NCBI GenBank assembly: GCA_021825295.1
Contig: JAKAHV010000016.1
Coordinates: 1-63,153, forward strand
DNA length: 63,153 nucleotides
Direction of reading: 5' to 3'
DNA from: Nitrospirota bacterium
GTDB taxonomy: Bacteria > Nitrospirota > Thermodesulfovibrionia > Thermodesulfovibrionales > JdFR-88
Below the pieces are notes generated by a model. That model ran no database searches, was not told the origin of the DNA, and was given only the letters and a program-made list of their open reading frames with translations. Of the stretch, positions 9,248-18,033 are shown one piece after another (positions within the stretch are counted from its first letter, which is position 1; each line of letters starts with the position of its first letter). Position numbers and translations under genes: made by a program.

Positions 9248-11128
9248 GTCCTTCAGCAGCAGCTTCCTCAAATCGCCCACGCGCATCGTCACCTTATGGG
9301 AGTCCAGGTACTCGAGAAAAGGCAGGGCGTATTTCCTCGTGGTCCCCAGCGTGTCCCTGAACTCGGAGACCGCCATGCCTGGTTTGCTCGAAAAAAACCC
9401 CTTTAGCAGCTTAAGCATCTCCCCGTAAACGGAGGCCGCAAGATAGAGCGACTCGTTTATCCTTACGACGGAGCCCTCCTTGTCCATCAGCCTGAGCATG
9501 TCCGTGAGTCTCTTTTCATCCATGGAGAGCCCTTTTGCGAGGTCGGCCTTCTCCGGGGGCTGGAAGCGAGCGCGCTCAAGTTCCCTCACGATCTTCTGCC
9601 TGATCTCTTCCTCTTTTCCGCTAAGGGCCGCCTGGAAGGATTTTAACCTGATGGAGTCTTTCTCCTGCAGGAGTTCGGGCACCAGGGGCAGCAGTCCGGC
9701 AAAGACCTTCTGGTCCACCTTCAGGCCTGCCCGCAGCTCCTCAAGGGGCATGCCGGGTTTCAGGGGGTTTTTCGCGTGGAAGCGGCGCAGCAGGTCCCCT
9801 GCGGCATCCCGGAAGGCGGCAAACGCCTTCGAATGAACATAATTGCCGTCCAGGCGGACCACCGTCTTTTCCTTCTCCATGCCGGAGAGGGCCTTTTCTA
9901 TCTCCGCGGTGCCGGCCTTTATCCAGCCCTCCAGCTCCATCTTCCCCACGGCCTTGAGGGCGGACTTCATTATCTTCATCGCAAGTTTTGCCTCGAGCGT
10001 CCCCCCTTCATAAACCTCGAGGTCCTCAAGCGTGGCGGCCTTCCTTCTCCGGCCGGGTGAGACGTCCAGCACGGAGCCGCCCCCGATCGTCTCAAGCGGC
10101 GAGAGGCGCCGGATAACGAACCTGTCGCCCCCCTGCGCAACAACAGGCCCGGAGAGCCGCAACTGGGCGTAGCAGGACTCCCCCCCTTTCAGCTCCTGTC
10201 TGCCGTAGAGGATGACCCTCGCCACCTTCTCCGACGTGCCCAAGTGGAAATGGACGCTCGCGCCGGTCTTTACAACGGGCGCCCCCGCCAGCAGTTCAAG
10301 TTTCACATCCATGGCCGGGACAGGCAGGAACCTCCCAGGGCTTACGACCACATCCCCGCGCTCAAGCTCGTCTTTCTCTACCCCCTGGAGGTTCAGAGCC
10401 ACCCTCTGCCCCGCGAATGCCTCCCTGACCGCCTTGCCGTGGCTCTGCAGCCCCCTTATCCTCGTCTCGATCCCCTTTGGCAGTATCTCCACGGGTTCTT
10501 CCGCGCGCACCATGCCGGAGAGTGCCGTGCCGGTCACAACTGTGCCGAACCCCTTAAGTGTGAAGACCCTGTCGACCGGCAGCCTGAAAAGCCCCCCGGA
10601 GGGTTTTGCCTGCACCTCAGCCGCTATTTCCCATATCTTTTCCTTGAGCAGCCCGATGTTCTTCCCCGACTTGGCGGAAACGGGTATTATCGCGGAGCCT
10701 TCGAGAAAACTCCCCCGGATGAAGTCCTTCACCTCCTCCGTGACCAGTTCCAGCCAGTCTTCCTCCACCAGGTCCGCCTTGGTCAGGGCCACAAGCCCCC
10801 GGCTTATTTTCAGAAGCTGGCATATCTGAAGGTGCTCGCGGCTCTGGGGCATGACGCCTTCGTCCGCGGCGACGACGAGCAGAACGATATCGATGCCGCC
10901 CGCCCCGGCAAGCATGTTCCTTATGAGCCTTTCGTGCCCCGGGACATCGACGATGCCCACGGTGAGCCCGGCCTCCGGATAGTCCAGGTTCGCAAAACCC
11001 AGATCTATCGTAATGCCCCGCTCCTTCTCTTCCTTGAGCCTGTCGGGATCGGTCCCCGTAAGGGCCTTTACAAGCGTGCTCTTCCCGTGGTCTATATGCC
11101 CGGCCGTGCCAAGCACCACATAGCGCAT
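9245..11128 (-). CDS. selB: Selenocysteine-specific translation elongation factor SelB
   Basis: GTPase that delivers Sec-tRNA to UGA codons marked by a SECIS hairpin. It has 627 residues (E. coli has 614). The G domain starts at once: [12 protein letters not shown] (G1) near residue 7, [11 protein letters not shown] (G2), [13 protein letters not shown] (G3), TKAD (G4). EF-Tu-like domains II and III follow, then a winged-helix C-terminal third that reads the SECIS. I chose the ATG at 11128, because extension upstream to 11353 adds non-homologous residues over the divergent gene. A TATAAT at 11136-11141 lies seven nt before it, suggesting a leaderless message. The TAG stop is the first three bases of a MITE end. 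selA, selC and selD are not in the window. Confidence 0.94.
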   Translation of the reverse strand: MRYVVLGTAGHIDHGKSTLVKALTGTDPDRLKEEKERGITIDLGFANLDYPEAGLTVGIVDVPGHERLIRNMLAGAGGIDIVLLVVAADEGVMPQSREHLQICQLLKISRGLVALTKADLVEEDWLELVTEEVKDFIRGSFLEGSAIIPVSAKSGKNIGLLKEKIWEIAAEVQAKPSGGLFRLPVDRVFTLKGFGTVVTGTALSGMVRAEEPVEILPKGIETRIRGLQSHGKAVREAFAGQRVALNLQGVEKDELERGDVVVSPGRFLPVPAMDVKLELLAGAPVVKTGASVHFHLGTSEKVARVILYGRQELKGGESCYAQLRLSGPVVAQGGDRFVIRRLSPLETIGGGSVLDVSPGRRRKAATLEDLEVYEGGTLEAKLAMKIMKSALKAVGKMELEGWIKAGTAEIEKALSGMEKEKTVVRLDGNYVHSKAFAAFRDAAGDLLRRFHAKNPLKPGMPLEELRAGLKVDQKVFAGLLPLVPELLQEKDSIRLKSFQAALSGKEEEIRQKIVRELERARFQPPEKADLAKGLSMDEKRLTDMLRLMDKEGSVVRINESLYLAASVYGEMLKLLKGFFSSKPGMAVSEFRDTLGTTRKYALPFLEYLDSHKVTMRVGDLRKLLLKD

Positions 11129-11221
11129 AAGGGTAATTATAACCTGAATCAGGACGGACGGGATTTGCGACTTACTACCGGCGCGTCCCGCCGCAGCCGG
11201 TTTGGGGTTATAATAAATGCG
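11129..11221. promoter_or_regulatory. Divergent promoters of selB and the NrpR-like gene
   Basis: In this 93-bp gap a TATAAT hexamer lies exactly seven nt before each start codon: 11136-11141 on the minus strand for selB and 11209-11214 on the plus strand for the regulator. Neither start has a Shine-Dalgarno sequence, so transcription should begin at or next to the A of ATG. -35 boxes are weak. Confidence 0.6.
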
Positions 11222-12199
11222 ATGAACAAGATGCTTCTTGCCATCCTGAAGGTGATTGGCAGGCATGAGGAGTCGGTAATCGGTTCGCGGGAAATCGCCA
11301 GGCAGTTGAAGCGCCAGGGGGTCTCCCTCTCCGAAAGGACCGTCAGGTATCACATGAAGCTCCTCGATGAGCGCGGGTTTACCGAGGTGTTCGGCAAGGA
11401 AGGCAGGAAGATCACGGAAAAAGGCAAGCAGGAGCTGCAGAAGGCGCTTGTCTCGGAGAAGGTCGGCTTTGTCATAAGCAGGATAGACACGCTTTCCTAC
11501 CTCACGGACTTCGACCTGGAAAAGATGGAAGGCAAAGTCATACTGAACGTCTCCTACATCCCGGAGGGCCGCTTCCAGGATGCCCTGAGGAAGATGAAGC
11601 CCGTCTTCTACTCCCCCTATACGATGAGCGACCGGGTTGCCGTGGCAAAAGGGGGGCAGACGCTGGGCGAGGCCTTCGTGCCGGAGGGCTCAATCGCCCT
11701 GGGCACTATCTGCAGCGTCACCATAAACGGGATATTCCTGAAATGCGGCATACCTGTGCTGTCGCGCTTCGGGGGCGTCCTTGAAGTGGAAGACGGCGTG
11801 CCAAGGAGGTTCGTCTCCCTCATAAGCTATGAGGGCTCGTCGCTGGACCCCCTTGAGATCTTTATCCGAAGCGGCATGACCGACGTGGACGGCGCAGTCA
11901 GCATGGGAGAAGGAAAGGTGCTCGCAAGTTTCAGGGAGATACCCATGGTCTCCCTGGACAAGGCGCTCAGGGTGGTCCGGGAGCTTGAGGCCAGGGGCAT
12001 CCGGGGGGTCATAAAGATCGGCGAGCCGAACAACGCCCTCTTTGAAATCCCGGTGGGGATGGACCGGGCGGGGGTGGCGATAACGGGCGGGCTCAATCCC
12101 CTTGCGATACTGGAGGAGATGGACATCCAGGTCCAGAGCAAGGCCATGTCCACCCTCTATGAATACTCACGGCTTCTGCCCCTTAAATCCCTCCTTTAG
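11222..12199 (+). CDS. NrpR-like transcriptional regulator (winged helix plus NrpR/DUF128 domain)
   Basis: 325 residues. The N-terminal ~80 are a winged helix (REIARQLKRQGVSLSERTVRYHMKLL...) of the kind attached to NrpR. The rest is one NrpR effector domain (DUF128), with landmarks such as FYSPYTMSDRVAVAKGG and GVAITGGLNPLAILEE. In methanogens NrpR represses nitrogen-fixation and ammonia-assimilation genes and is released by 2-oxoglutarate; archaeal forms often have two such domains, this one has one. The target here is unknown. ATG 11222 sits seven nt after a TATAAT; the long upstream extension of the frame is antisense to selB and is rejected. The 3' end overlaps the convergent BPL_N gene by 4 bp. 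Confidence 0.8.
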   Translation: MNKMLLAILKVIGRHEESVIGSREIARQLKRQGVSLSERTVRYHMKLLDERGFTEVFGKEGRKITEKGKQELQKALVSEKVGFVISRIDTLSYLTDFDLEKMEGKVILNVSYIPEGRFQDALRKMKPVFYSPYTMSDRVAVAKGGQTLGEAFVPEGSIALGTICSVTINGIFLKCGIPVLSRFGGVLEVEDGVPRRFVSLISYEGSSLDPLEIFIRSGMTDVDGAVSMGEGKVLASFREIPMVSLDKALRVVRELEARGIRGVIKIGEPNNALFEIPVGMDRAGVAITGGLNPLAILEEMDIQVQSKAMSTLYEYSRLLPLKSLL

Positions 12200-13455
12200 C
12201 GCGCCTTAAGGAATCTGTACAATAGGGCGTCCATCCTGTCCAGAACGGCTTTAAAGGCCCCGCCGTGGCTCTTCGAGCCGGAGAAAAGCTCAGTCCGCAA
12301 GGCCGCCATCTCATCCGATGAGGCGCTGGAAAACGTGATGGGCCGGCCCTCCTGAAGGGCAAGCCTCTCCAGCATGAGAAGCTTCTTCGCCTTTTCCGTA
12401 AAGCGGCGGACCTCCCCGGCAAGGGCCGAAAGCCCGGTCTCATCCGCCAGGGCGCGGGATTTCTCACCGCGGGACAAAAACGCAAGCTCCCTTGCCATCT
12501 CCCGCAGCGTGAAATATTCGAGCCCCCGGACGCCCCTTCTCCACTGCACCACCCAGCCGCGCTGAAACCACAGGAAATTCCTGAGCCCGAACCTGTAAAG
12601 CTCCTCCACCGGGGCGGCCAGCTCCCTGGCGGCTCTTTCCGCGGACTGGTCCGCCATTTTATCCTGTCCCGCCGTTTCATCATTTGGCGCCCTGCCGCAG
12701 CCCATGTACTCCCACAGGTTCTCAAGCGCCCTGCGGCCGCTTAAATCCCCCGGGGTGTCGAAGTGTATGAGGGTTATGAAGACCCTGCCTGCGCCAAAGA
12801 CGCCCTCCATGACAAGCGGCGAGCCCCGCATCCGCCGCGGGTCGAGGTTCAGCTTGTAGATCTGCTCCATCCTGTCCAGGTCCGGGGTGTCCGCGACATT
12901 GAGGTCCGAGCTGAAGGTATCGGACGTCGCCCCCTCGAAACTCGCCAGTATCTTTACCGGTCCGTCTTCGGCCGGCTCCATCTGCGAGGGCCACCAGATA
13001 TGGAACTCGGGCATGCCGATTCCCCTCCAGATGGGGTGGGGAGAGACCGCGGCCCTGATCCTGCCGCTTAATGACGGGACCCTCCGTTCGAGCGGCCGCC
13101 TTCTGATATCGAGCAGCCCCAGTCCCTCGCTCGTTGCGAGCCCGGCCCCTCCGCAGACCCCCGCGTATGAGCCGCCCGCCTCCACGAACCGCCTTATCTC
13201 AAGCGCCCCTTCCTCCCCCAGGGCCTTCAGCTTGTTTGACGCCCAGCCGCCGGGCACATAGAGGAGGCGGTAATCCTTCAGCGCCCTCTGTCTTACGTCA
13301 GCGGAATTTATGAGAGTGAAATCAAGCCCCGCGTCCCTGAGCGCCCTGAGGGCCACAAGCCCCCACAGGAATGACTCATCCCACAAAAGAGCGGCCCCTT
13401 TGGATTTAATAGGAATATTTGATGGGACGCCCTTAATAGGAGTATTTCCGCTCAT
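12196..13455 (-). CDS. BPL_N-domain (class I glutamine-amidotransferase-like) protein
   Basis: A 419-residue protein whose first ~250 residues fit the BPL_N family, a class I glutamine-amidotransferase-like fold. It has LLYVPGGWASNKLKAL followed by the nucleophile-elbow sequence AGVCGGAGLA, with a Cys at the elbow. The C-terminal ~150 residues are helical and unassigned. Its start overlaps cbiGH by 23 nt, so it is the last gene of the cobalamin operon, though no cobalamin step is known for it. A role in trimming or amidating a pathway or cofactor intermediate is only a guess. Confidence 0.65.
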   Translation of the reverse strand: MSGNTPIKGVPSNIPIKSKGAALLWDESFLWGLVALRALRDAGLDFTLINSADVRQRALKDYRLLYVPGGWASNKLKALGEEGALEIRRFVEAGGSYAGVCGGAGLATSEGLGLLDIRRRPLERRVPSLSGRIRAAVSPHPIWRGIGMPEFHIWWPSQMEPAEDGPVKILASFEGATSDTFSSDLNVADTPDLDRMEQIYKLNLDPRRMRGSPLVMEGVFGAGRVFITLIHFDTPGDLSGRRALENLWEYMGCGRAPNDETAGQDKMADQSAERAARELAAPVEELYRFGLRNFLWFQRGWVVQWRRGVRGLEYFTLREMARELAFLSRGEKSRALADETGLSALAGEVRRFTEKAKKLLMLERLALQEGRPITFSSASSDEMAALRTELFSGSKSHGGAFKAVLDRMDALLYRFLKAR

Positions 13456-15265
13456 ATCCCCGTGGCGTAAGCATCATCCTTTCGCCCAGGCGGCCGTCCA
13501 GACGGCGGCTCTTCGAATTGCCGATGATGACCGTGCTTTTCATGTTTATCTCATGCCCCAGCATCCCCCCGAGGGTCGTGATGACGGCGTCCTCTTCCTG
13601 CCTGGTTGCGTCCGTCACGATGCCCACCGGAGTTTTCGAATCCCTGTGGGCCAGCATTATCTCCCTTGCCCTTTCTATCTGCGCCTGCCTGCCGCCGCTT
13701 TTGGGGTTGTAGAGCACCGTGACGAAATCGGCCCGCGCCGCGGCCTCCAGCCTCTCTTCAATCACCTCCCAGGGGGTCAGCCTGTCGGAGAGGCTGATGA
13801 CGGCGAAATCGTGCATGAGCGGGGCCCCCAGCGCCGAGGCGCAGGCGTTCAGGGCCGAGATGCCGGGTATTATCGAGACCTCCAGGGCGGGGTCCATGTT
13901 CGCGGCCACCTCGATTGCAAGGCCCGCCATGCCATAGATGCCGGGGTCGCCCCCGCTTATGAGGCAGACCTTATTGCCACCCGATGCGAGCCGCACGGCC
14001 TCCTTCACGCGCATTACCTCCTCCGTCATCGAGGAGGAGACGAGCCTTTTGCCTTTTATCAGCGGGGCTATGTGGGCCAGGTAGGATTTGTAGCCCACGA
14101 TATAGTCCGACTCCCGGATTGCGTCAATCGCCTTCGGGGTGAGATGCTCCAGCCCGCCCGGCCCGGTGCCGACAACAACCAGCGTATTTGATTTTTGCAC
14201 GCCTGCCCCAGAGGCAACGCCTTTAGAGGCGGCGCCCTTCATCCCCGAGATCGCGCCCTTCATTCTCGACGCGGCTATTGTAATGTTTCTGCCGTGCTTC
14301 CGCTTCCCGATGATAAGCTCTCCGCCGCCGGCCAATACCGCAGCCGGCTCCGCCACGGCCCGCGCCCCAAGCGCCTTCATGGCCGCCTCCGAGCGCGCCG
14401 CGGAGCTGACGGCATTTAACCGGGCGCTCTGATATCCCCTTACCTTCAGGCCGCGCCCGCGCGCAAATTCCCGGAGCCCCTCTTCGGCCGCCTTTTTTTC
14501 ATGTGTCGCAATGAGCCCTATCGAAGAGACCGAAAAGCCGGCCTCCTCAAAGACCGCCTCCACCGCCTCCTCTATCTCGCCCGCCCCCACGCCGCTGTTA
14601 AACCCGATGCCAAGCACGATGTCTTTCGGCCGGAGATACAAAAAATCCTTTTTATTTTTCATGCCGTCCGCCTCCAGCGTCCTGTCCGTTATGAGGACAT
14701 CCGCTTCCTCCGGGGTCCCGGCCCGCCTGTAGTCCGGGGGCAGATCGACATCGAGGTCCGAATAGACAGAGAGCCTTTTTTTCTCAAGGTGCCTGGCCGA
14801 TATCGCGGGCAGGATTTCCCTCTGCCCAGGTTCGATCACAAAAGCGTGTCCGGCTGCAAACACGTCCACGGGGGTGAGCGAGTTGACGTCCGTCGCCGTG
14901 GTTATCACCGGATTGCCGCCCAGAAAATCCGCCACCTGCCGCGCGAGGCGGTTCGCGCCCCCCGCGTGTCCCGAAAGGAGGCTTATGACATTTCGCCCCT
15001 TTTCATCCATCACGACAACGGCGGGGTCTTCCCACTTGTTTTCCAGGAGGGGGGCGACAATTCGCACGGCAATGCCGGCCGCGCCTATGAATAAAAACGC
15101 CCGCGCCTGAGGCCAGCAGCCGCAGAGGGTTTCGCTTTTGCGAAATTTCATCATCCGGGCTTCGGGGAAAATCCCTTTCAGCCTTTGTGCAAGCGTTTTG
15201 CCCGCCTGCGTCAGATGGATTATAAAAATCCCCTTATCTTTTGCCTTTTTCGTCCCGGAAGCCAT
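13433..15265 (-). CDS. cbiG/cbiH: CbiG-CbiH fusion: cobalt-precorrin-5A hydrolase / precorrin-3B C17-methyltransferase
   Basis: A 610-residue fusion. Residues ~1-340 match CbiG, which opens the delta-lactone and releases the C20 fragment as acetaldehyde (GHAGGANRLARQVADFLGGNPVITTATD; GIGFNSGVGAGEIEEAV). A low-complexity linker (KGAISGMKGAASKGVASGAG) leads to a CbiH tetrapyrrole methylase at ~365-610, with VVGTGPGGLEHLTPKA as the N-terminal SAM-binding loop and SGGDPGIYGMA as the conserved GDP loop. The two acts are consecutive around ring contraction in the anaerobic pathway, so fusion makes sense. It overlaps its neighbours on both sides (23 and 32 nt). Confidence 0.92.
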   Translation of the reverse strand: MASGTKKAKDKGIFIIHLTQAGKTLAQRLKGIFPEARMMKFRKSETLCGCWPQARAFLFIGAAGIAVRIVAPLLENKWEDPAVVVMDEKGRNVISLLSGHAGGANRLARQVADFLGGNPVITTATDVNSLTPVDVFAAGHAFVIEPGQREILPAISARHLEKKRLSVYSDLDVDLPPDYRRAGTPEEADVLITDRTLEADGMKNKKDFLYLRPKDIVLGIGFNSGVGAGEIEEAVEAVFEEAGFSVSSIGLIATHEKKAAEEGLREFARGRGLKVRGYQSARLNAVSSAARSEAAMKALGARAVAEPAAVLAGGGELIIGKRKHGRNITIAASRMKGAISGMKGAASKGVASGAGVQKSNTLVVVGTGPGGLEHLTPKAIDAIRESDYIVGYKSYLAHIAPLIKGKRLVSSSMTEEVMRVKEAVRLASGGNKVCLISGGDPGIYGMAGLAIEVAANMDPALEVSIIPGISALNACASALGAPLMHDFAVISLSDRLTPWEVIEERLEAAARADFVTVLYNPKSGGRQAQIERAREIMLAHRDSKTPVGIVTDATRQEEDAVITTLGGMLGHEINMKSTVIIGNSKSRRLDGRLGERMMLTPRGYERKYSY

Positions 15266-16040
15266 GGCCGAAATCCCCGTCGTAGAGTTTCGATCTCTTC
15301 TTCAAACCGGCCGCCCCGCTTAAAAGCGCATCTCCCACGAATATAAGCGCGGTCTTTTTTATCCCCGCCTGTCTTGCCTTCGATGCTATGTCTTCAAGGC
15401 TTCCAGTTATGACCCTCTCCCCGGGCCATGAGGCCCGCTCAACGATTGCCGCCGGGGTGTGAGGCGGATAACCGCCCTTGATCAGCTCCCCCACCAGCTT
15501 ATCCATCATGCCCGCGCTCAGGAATATGACCATGGTGCTTTTATGCGCGGCCAGATCAGCTATGGCCTCGGAGCCCGGCACCGGCGTCCTGCCGGCCATG
15601 CGCGTCACTATCACGGTCTGGGAGATTTCCGGGACGGTCAGCTCCTGCCCCAGGGCGGCCGCGCCGGCCCCAAGCGAAGAGACACCCGGCACGACCTCGC
15701 ACTCTATCCCCTCGCTTTCAAGCAGGGCGATCTGCTCCGTAATCGCGCTGTAGAAGGATATGTCGCCGGAATGGAGCCTTACAGCCAGATGACCGGACCT
15801 CGCAGCATCAATAAGTATCCGGCTGGTCTCCTCCAGCGTCATCCCGGCGGAGTCATAAATCCTCTGTTTTTTCTTTTTCCCTCCCGTTTCTCCCCCGCCG
15901 CCGTCCGGATTCAAAAGGGCCGGGTTCACTAGGCTGCCCGCATAGACTATCGTGTCCGCCTCATCCAGGAGCCTGCGCCCCTTCAGGGTGAGAAGCTCCG
16001 GGTCTCCCGGCCCCGCCCCCACGAAATAAACCGGCTTCAT
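15234..16040 (-). CDS. cbiF: Cobalt-precorrin-4 C11-methyltransferase
   Basis: SAM-dependent tetrapyrrole methylase of 268 residues that methylates C11 of cobalt-precorrin-4. Landmarks are VYFVGAGPGDPELLTLKGRR at the N-terminus, YAGSLVNP, and LHSGDISFYSAITEQ. These, especially YAGSLV and HSGD, mark CbiF/CobM rather than CbiL or CbiH. A poly-basic insertion (GGKKKKQR) at ~52-59 is unusual. It shares ATGA with the upstream gene and overlaps cbiGH by 32 nt. Confidence 0.92.
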   Translation of the reverse strand: MKPVYFVGAGPGDPELLTLKGRRLLDEADTIVYAGSLVNPALLNPDGGGGETGGKKKKQRIYDSAGMTLEETSRILIDAARSGHLAVRLHSGDISFYSAITEQIALLESEGIECEVVPGVSSLGAGAAALGQELTVPEISQTVIVTRMAGRTPVPGSEAIADLAAHKSTMVIFLSAGMMDKLVGELIKGGYPPHTPAAIVERASWPGERVITGSLEDIASKARQAGIKKTALIFVGDALLSGAAGLKKRSKLYDGDFGHGFRDEKGKR

Positions 16041-16774
16041 CGCCCCCCGCCCCCTTTCCTTTTCAGTCCCGGCGCTATTATGGTGGAGAAATAATCGGGC
16101 TCGCCGTCGGCCACCTCGGCCACCGGTTTAACGAACTCCCCCGGCATCCCCGTCCGGCAGACGCATACCGCTCCTCCGATGAGCCCCGTCTCCTGCAGCA
16201 GTTTTTTAATCCTCGGGAAAGCGCTGCCCGCCTTCATGAGGCAGACGGTCTCGAACCTTTCAAATATCGCCTTCAAGTCATCCTCAAAAGAGGTGTCATA
16301 CTGATTGAAAACGGGCAAAACGGCCAGTTTCTCCCGCGACAGGACAAGCTGGCGGCCCGCTTTAGCGGCGGCCGCGGTAACGGAAGTGACCCCCGGCACG
16401 ATCTCCGCCGTCACGGATGGGTCCAGCAGGGCAAGGGCCTCGCGGAGCCTGAAGAAGGTGCTGTAGAGGGTAGGGTCTCCAAGGGTAACAAAGGCCACGT
16501 CCTGTCCTTTTTGAAGGACCTCCAGGACTTTGCCCGCAGCGGGTTTTAGCGCCGCCGGGCCGATGTCCTTCACCATCGGGAAGTGGATTTCCAGAATGTT
16601 TTTGCCGGTAAGATCGACCGCCCTGCCTATTATGCCAAGGGCAAGACTCATCCCTTCCTCCCGCCCTCTGGGCACCGCCACTGTGCCGGCCTCCCTGAGT
16701 ATCCGTGCCGCCTTGAGCGTCAACAGCTCCGGGTCGCCCGGCCCCACGCCGACCGCATAGAGTTTTCCGTTCAT
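16037..16774 (-). CDS. cbiL: (Cobalt-)precorrin-2 C20-methyltransferase
   Basis: Tetrapyrrole methylase of 245 residues that puts a methyl group on C20 of (cobalt-)precorrin-2, the first committed step after sirohydrochlorin. It has LYAVGVGPGDPELLTLKAARIL, VAVPRGREEGMSLALGI and VTLGDPTLYSTFFRL, the last typical of CbiL/CobI. ATGA overlaps at both ends (4 nt) imply translational coupling with cbiET and cbiF. Confidence 0.92.
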   Translation of the reverse strand: MNGKLYAVGVGPGDPELLTLKAARILREAGTVAVPRGREEGMSLALGIIGRAVDLTGKNILEIHFPMVKDIGPAALKPAAGKVLEVLQKGQDVAFVTLGDPTLYSTFFRLREALALLDPSVTAEIVPGVTSVTAAAAKAGRQLVLSREKLAVLPVFNQYDTSFEDDLKAIFERFETVCLMKAGSAFPRIKKLLQETGLIGGAVCVCRTGMPGEFVKPVAEVADGEPDYFSTIIAPGLKRKGGGGR

Positions 16775-18033
16775 CTGATCCCCCTGATGATAAATACGGG
16801 ATTCAGCGCCTTCATGTAATTTCTGCCGCCCACCGGCATCATCCTCGAAGCCGCCACGGACACGGCATCGACCCTTGAGAACCCCTCATTCTTCAACGCC
16901 TCCATCGCCTCCTGCAGGCTCTCGAGCGTAATCGCCGGGACAACTAAAATCCCTTTCCCCATCGCCCCGGAGACGGCCTTTATTATACCGCCCAGCCTGC
17001 CGCCGCCGCCCCCTATGACCGCCCTGTCTGGGGCGGGCAGCCCGGCAAGTATTTCAGGCGCCTCCCCTTCCACTATATTTATCGCGCCCGCCCGCAGCCT
17101 GCGGCTGTTGCCGGCGATCTTTTCCGCCCGTTCGCGGTTTTTTTCCACTGCGTAGATTTTAAGGCCCGGACAGAGTCTCCTGGCCTCTATGGCGATAGAC
17201 CCGGAGCCGGCCCCGATGTCCCACAAAACACCCTCCCTCGGCAGCCTCAGCTTATGAAGGAGCACCGCCCGCACTTCATCCTTCGTTATAAGCCCGTCAT
17301 GCTCGAACTCGTCCTCCCCCAGGCCAAGGGATATGTCCCCGGCCTGAAGGCCGCTTTCGCCTGCTCCGGGGGTTTCGACTATGAGGAGGTTTGGCTCGGA
17401 AAAGGTCTTCCCTGAAAGTCCCGTGGGCGCCGTCTCCGAAACGGTTTCATCCGGGTAGCCCAGCCGCTCGAAAACAAACACCCGGCAGCCCTCGGGCAGA
17501 TAAGGGGCGATGTCCCGCGGCCTTCTGCCCTCCCCTCCCGTCAGTATCATGAGTTTCTGATGGATCCCGGCCAGAAGCGGAAGGTCCTCGGGCTTCCAAT
17601 GCCTTTTCTTCCTGCCGTGAAGGCTCACAAAAAAAGCGTCCTCCCACGGCCGGCCTATCCTCGCAAAGGCAAGCTGCATCGAGGAGACGGCCGGATATAT
17701 TTCCAGCTCTTCCCGCGGGAACCCGGCGGCGAGCACCCGCCCGATGCCGAAGAAAAGCGGATCGCCCGAGGCGAGCACGGACGCCTTGCCGCCAAAGCCG
17801 CGCAGGAAAGATACGGTATCTTCGACCTTGTCGATTATCCTCACCTTCGGCCGGAGTTCTTCCCAATCCGGGCTGCTGGAGCCCTCCCCGCCCGCCAGGC
17901 CGTCAAGTATCCTGCGGCTTGCCAGTATCACGTCAGACTCCGCAAGGCGTTTTCTTGCCTCCCCGTCCAGTGCGCAGCCAGGGCCGGGAGAAACTCCTAT
18001 CACGAAAATCCGTCTATGAAGATGCCTTTTCAC
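16771..18033 (-). CDS. cbiE/cbiT: CbiE-CbiT fusion: cobalt-precorrin C5/C15-methyltransferase and decarboxylase
   Basis: A CobL-type fusion of 420 residues. CbiE (residues 1-~215) has the tetrapyrrole methylase core with LASGDPLFFGIGR. CbiT (~235-420) is a Rossmann methyltransferase with VLWDIGAGSGSIAIEARRL as its SAM-binding motif. Together they methylate C5 and C15 and decarboxylate the C12 acetate. It is linked by 4-nt overlaps to cbiD upstream and cbiL downstream. Confidence 0.92.
   Translation of the reverse strand: MKRHLHRRIFVIGVSPGPGCALDGEARKRLAESDVILASRRILDGLAGGEGSSSPDWEELRPKVRIIDKVEDTVSFLRGFGGKASVLASGDPLFFGIGRVLAAGFPREELEIYPAVSSMQLAFARIGRPWEDAFFVSLHGRKKRHWKPEDLPLLAGIHQKLMILTGGEGRRPRDIAPYLPEGCRVFVFERLGYPDETVSETAPTGLSGKTFSEPNLLIVETPGAGESGLQAGDISLGLGEDEFEHDGLITKDEVRAVLLHKLRLPREGVLWDIGAGSGSIAIEARRLCPGLKIYAVEKNRERAEKIAGNSRRLRAGAINIVEGEAPEILAGLPAPDRAVIGGGGGRLGGIIKAVSGAMGKGILVVPAITLESLQEAMEALKNEGFSRVDAVSVAASRMMPVGGRNYMKALNPVFIIRGIR

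Noticed and set aside
10244..11221. Long upstream extension of the NrpR-like frame
   Set aside because: It is antisense to selB over its whole length; homology to NrpR begins only at the ATG at 11222.
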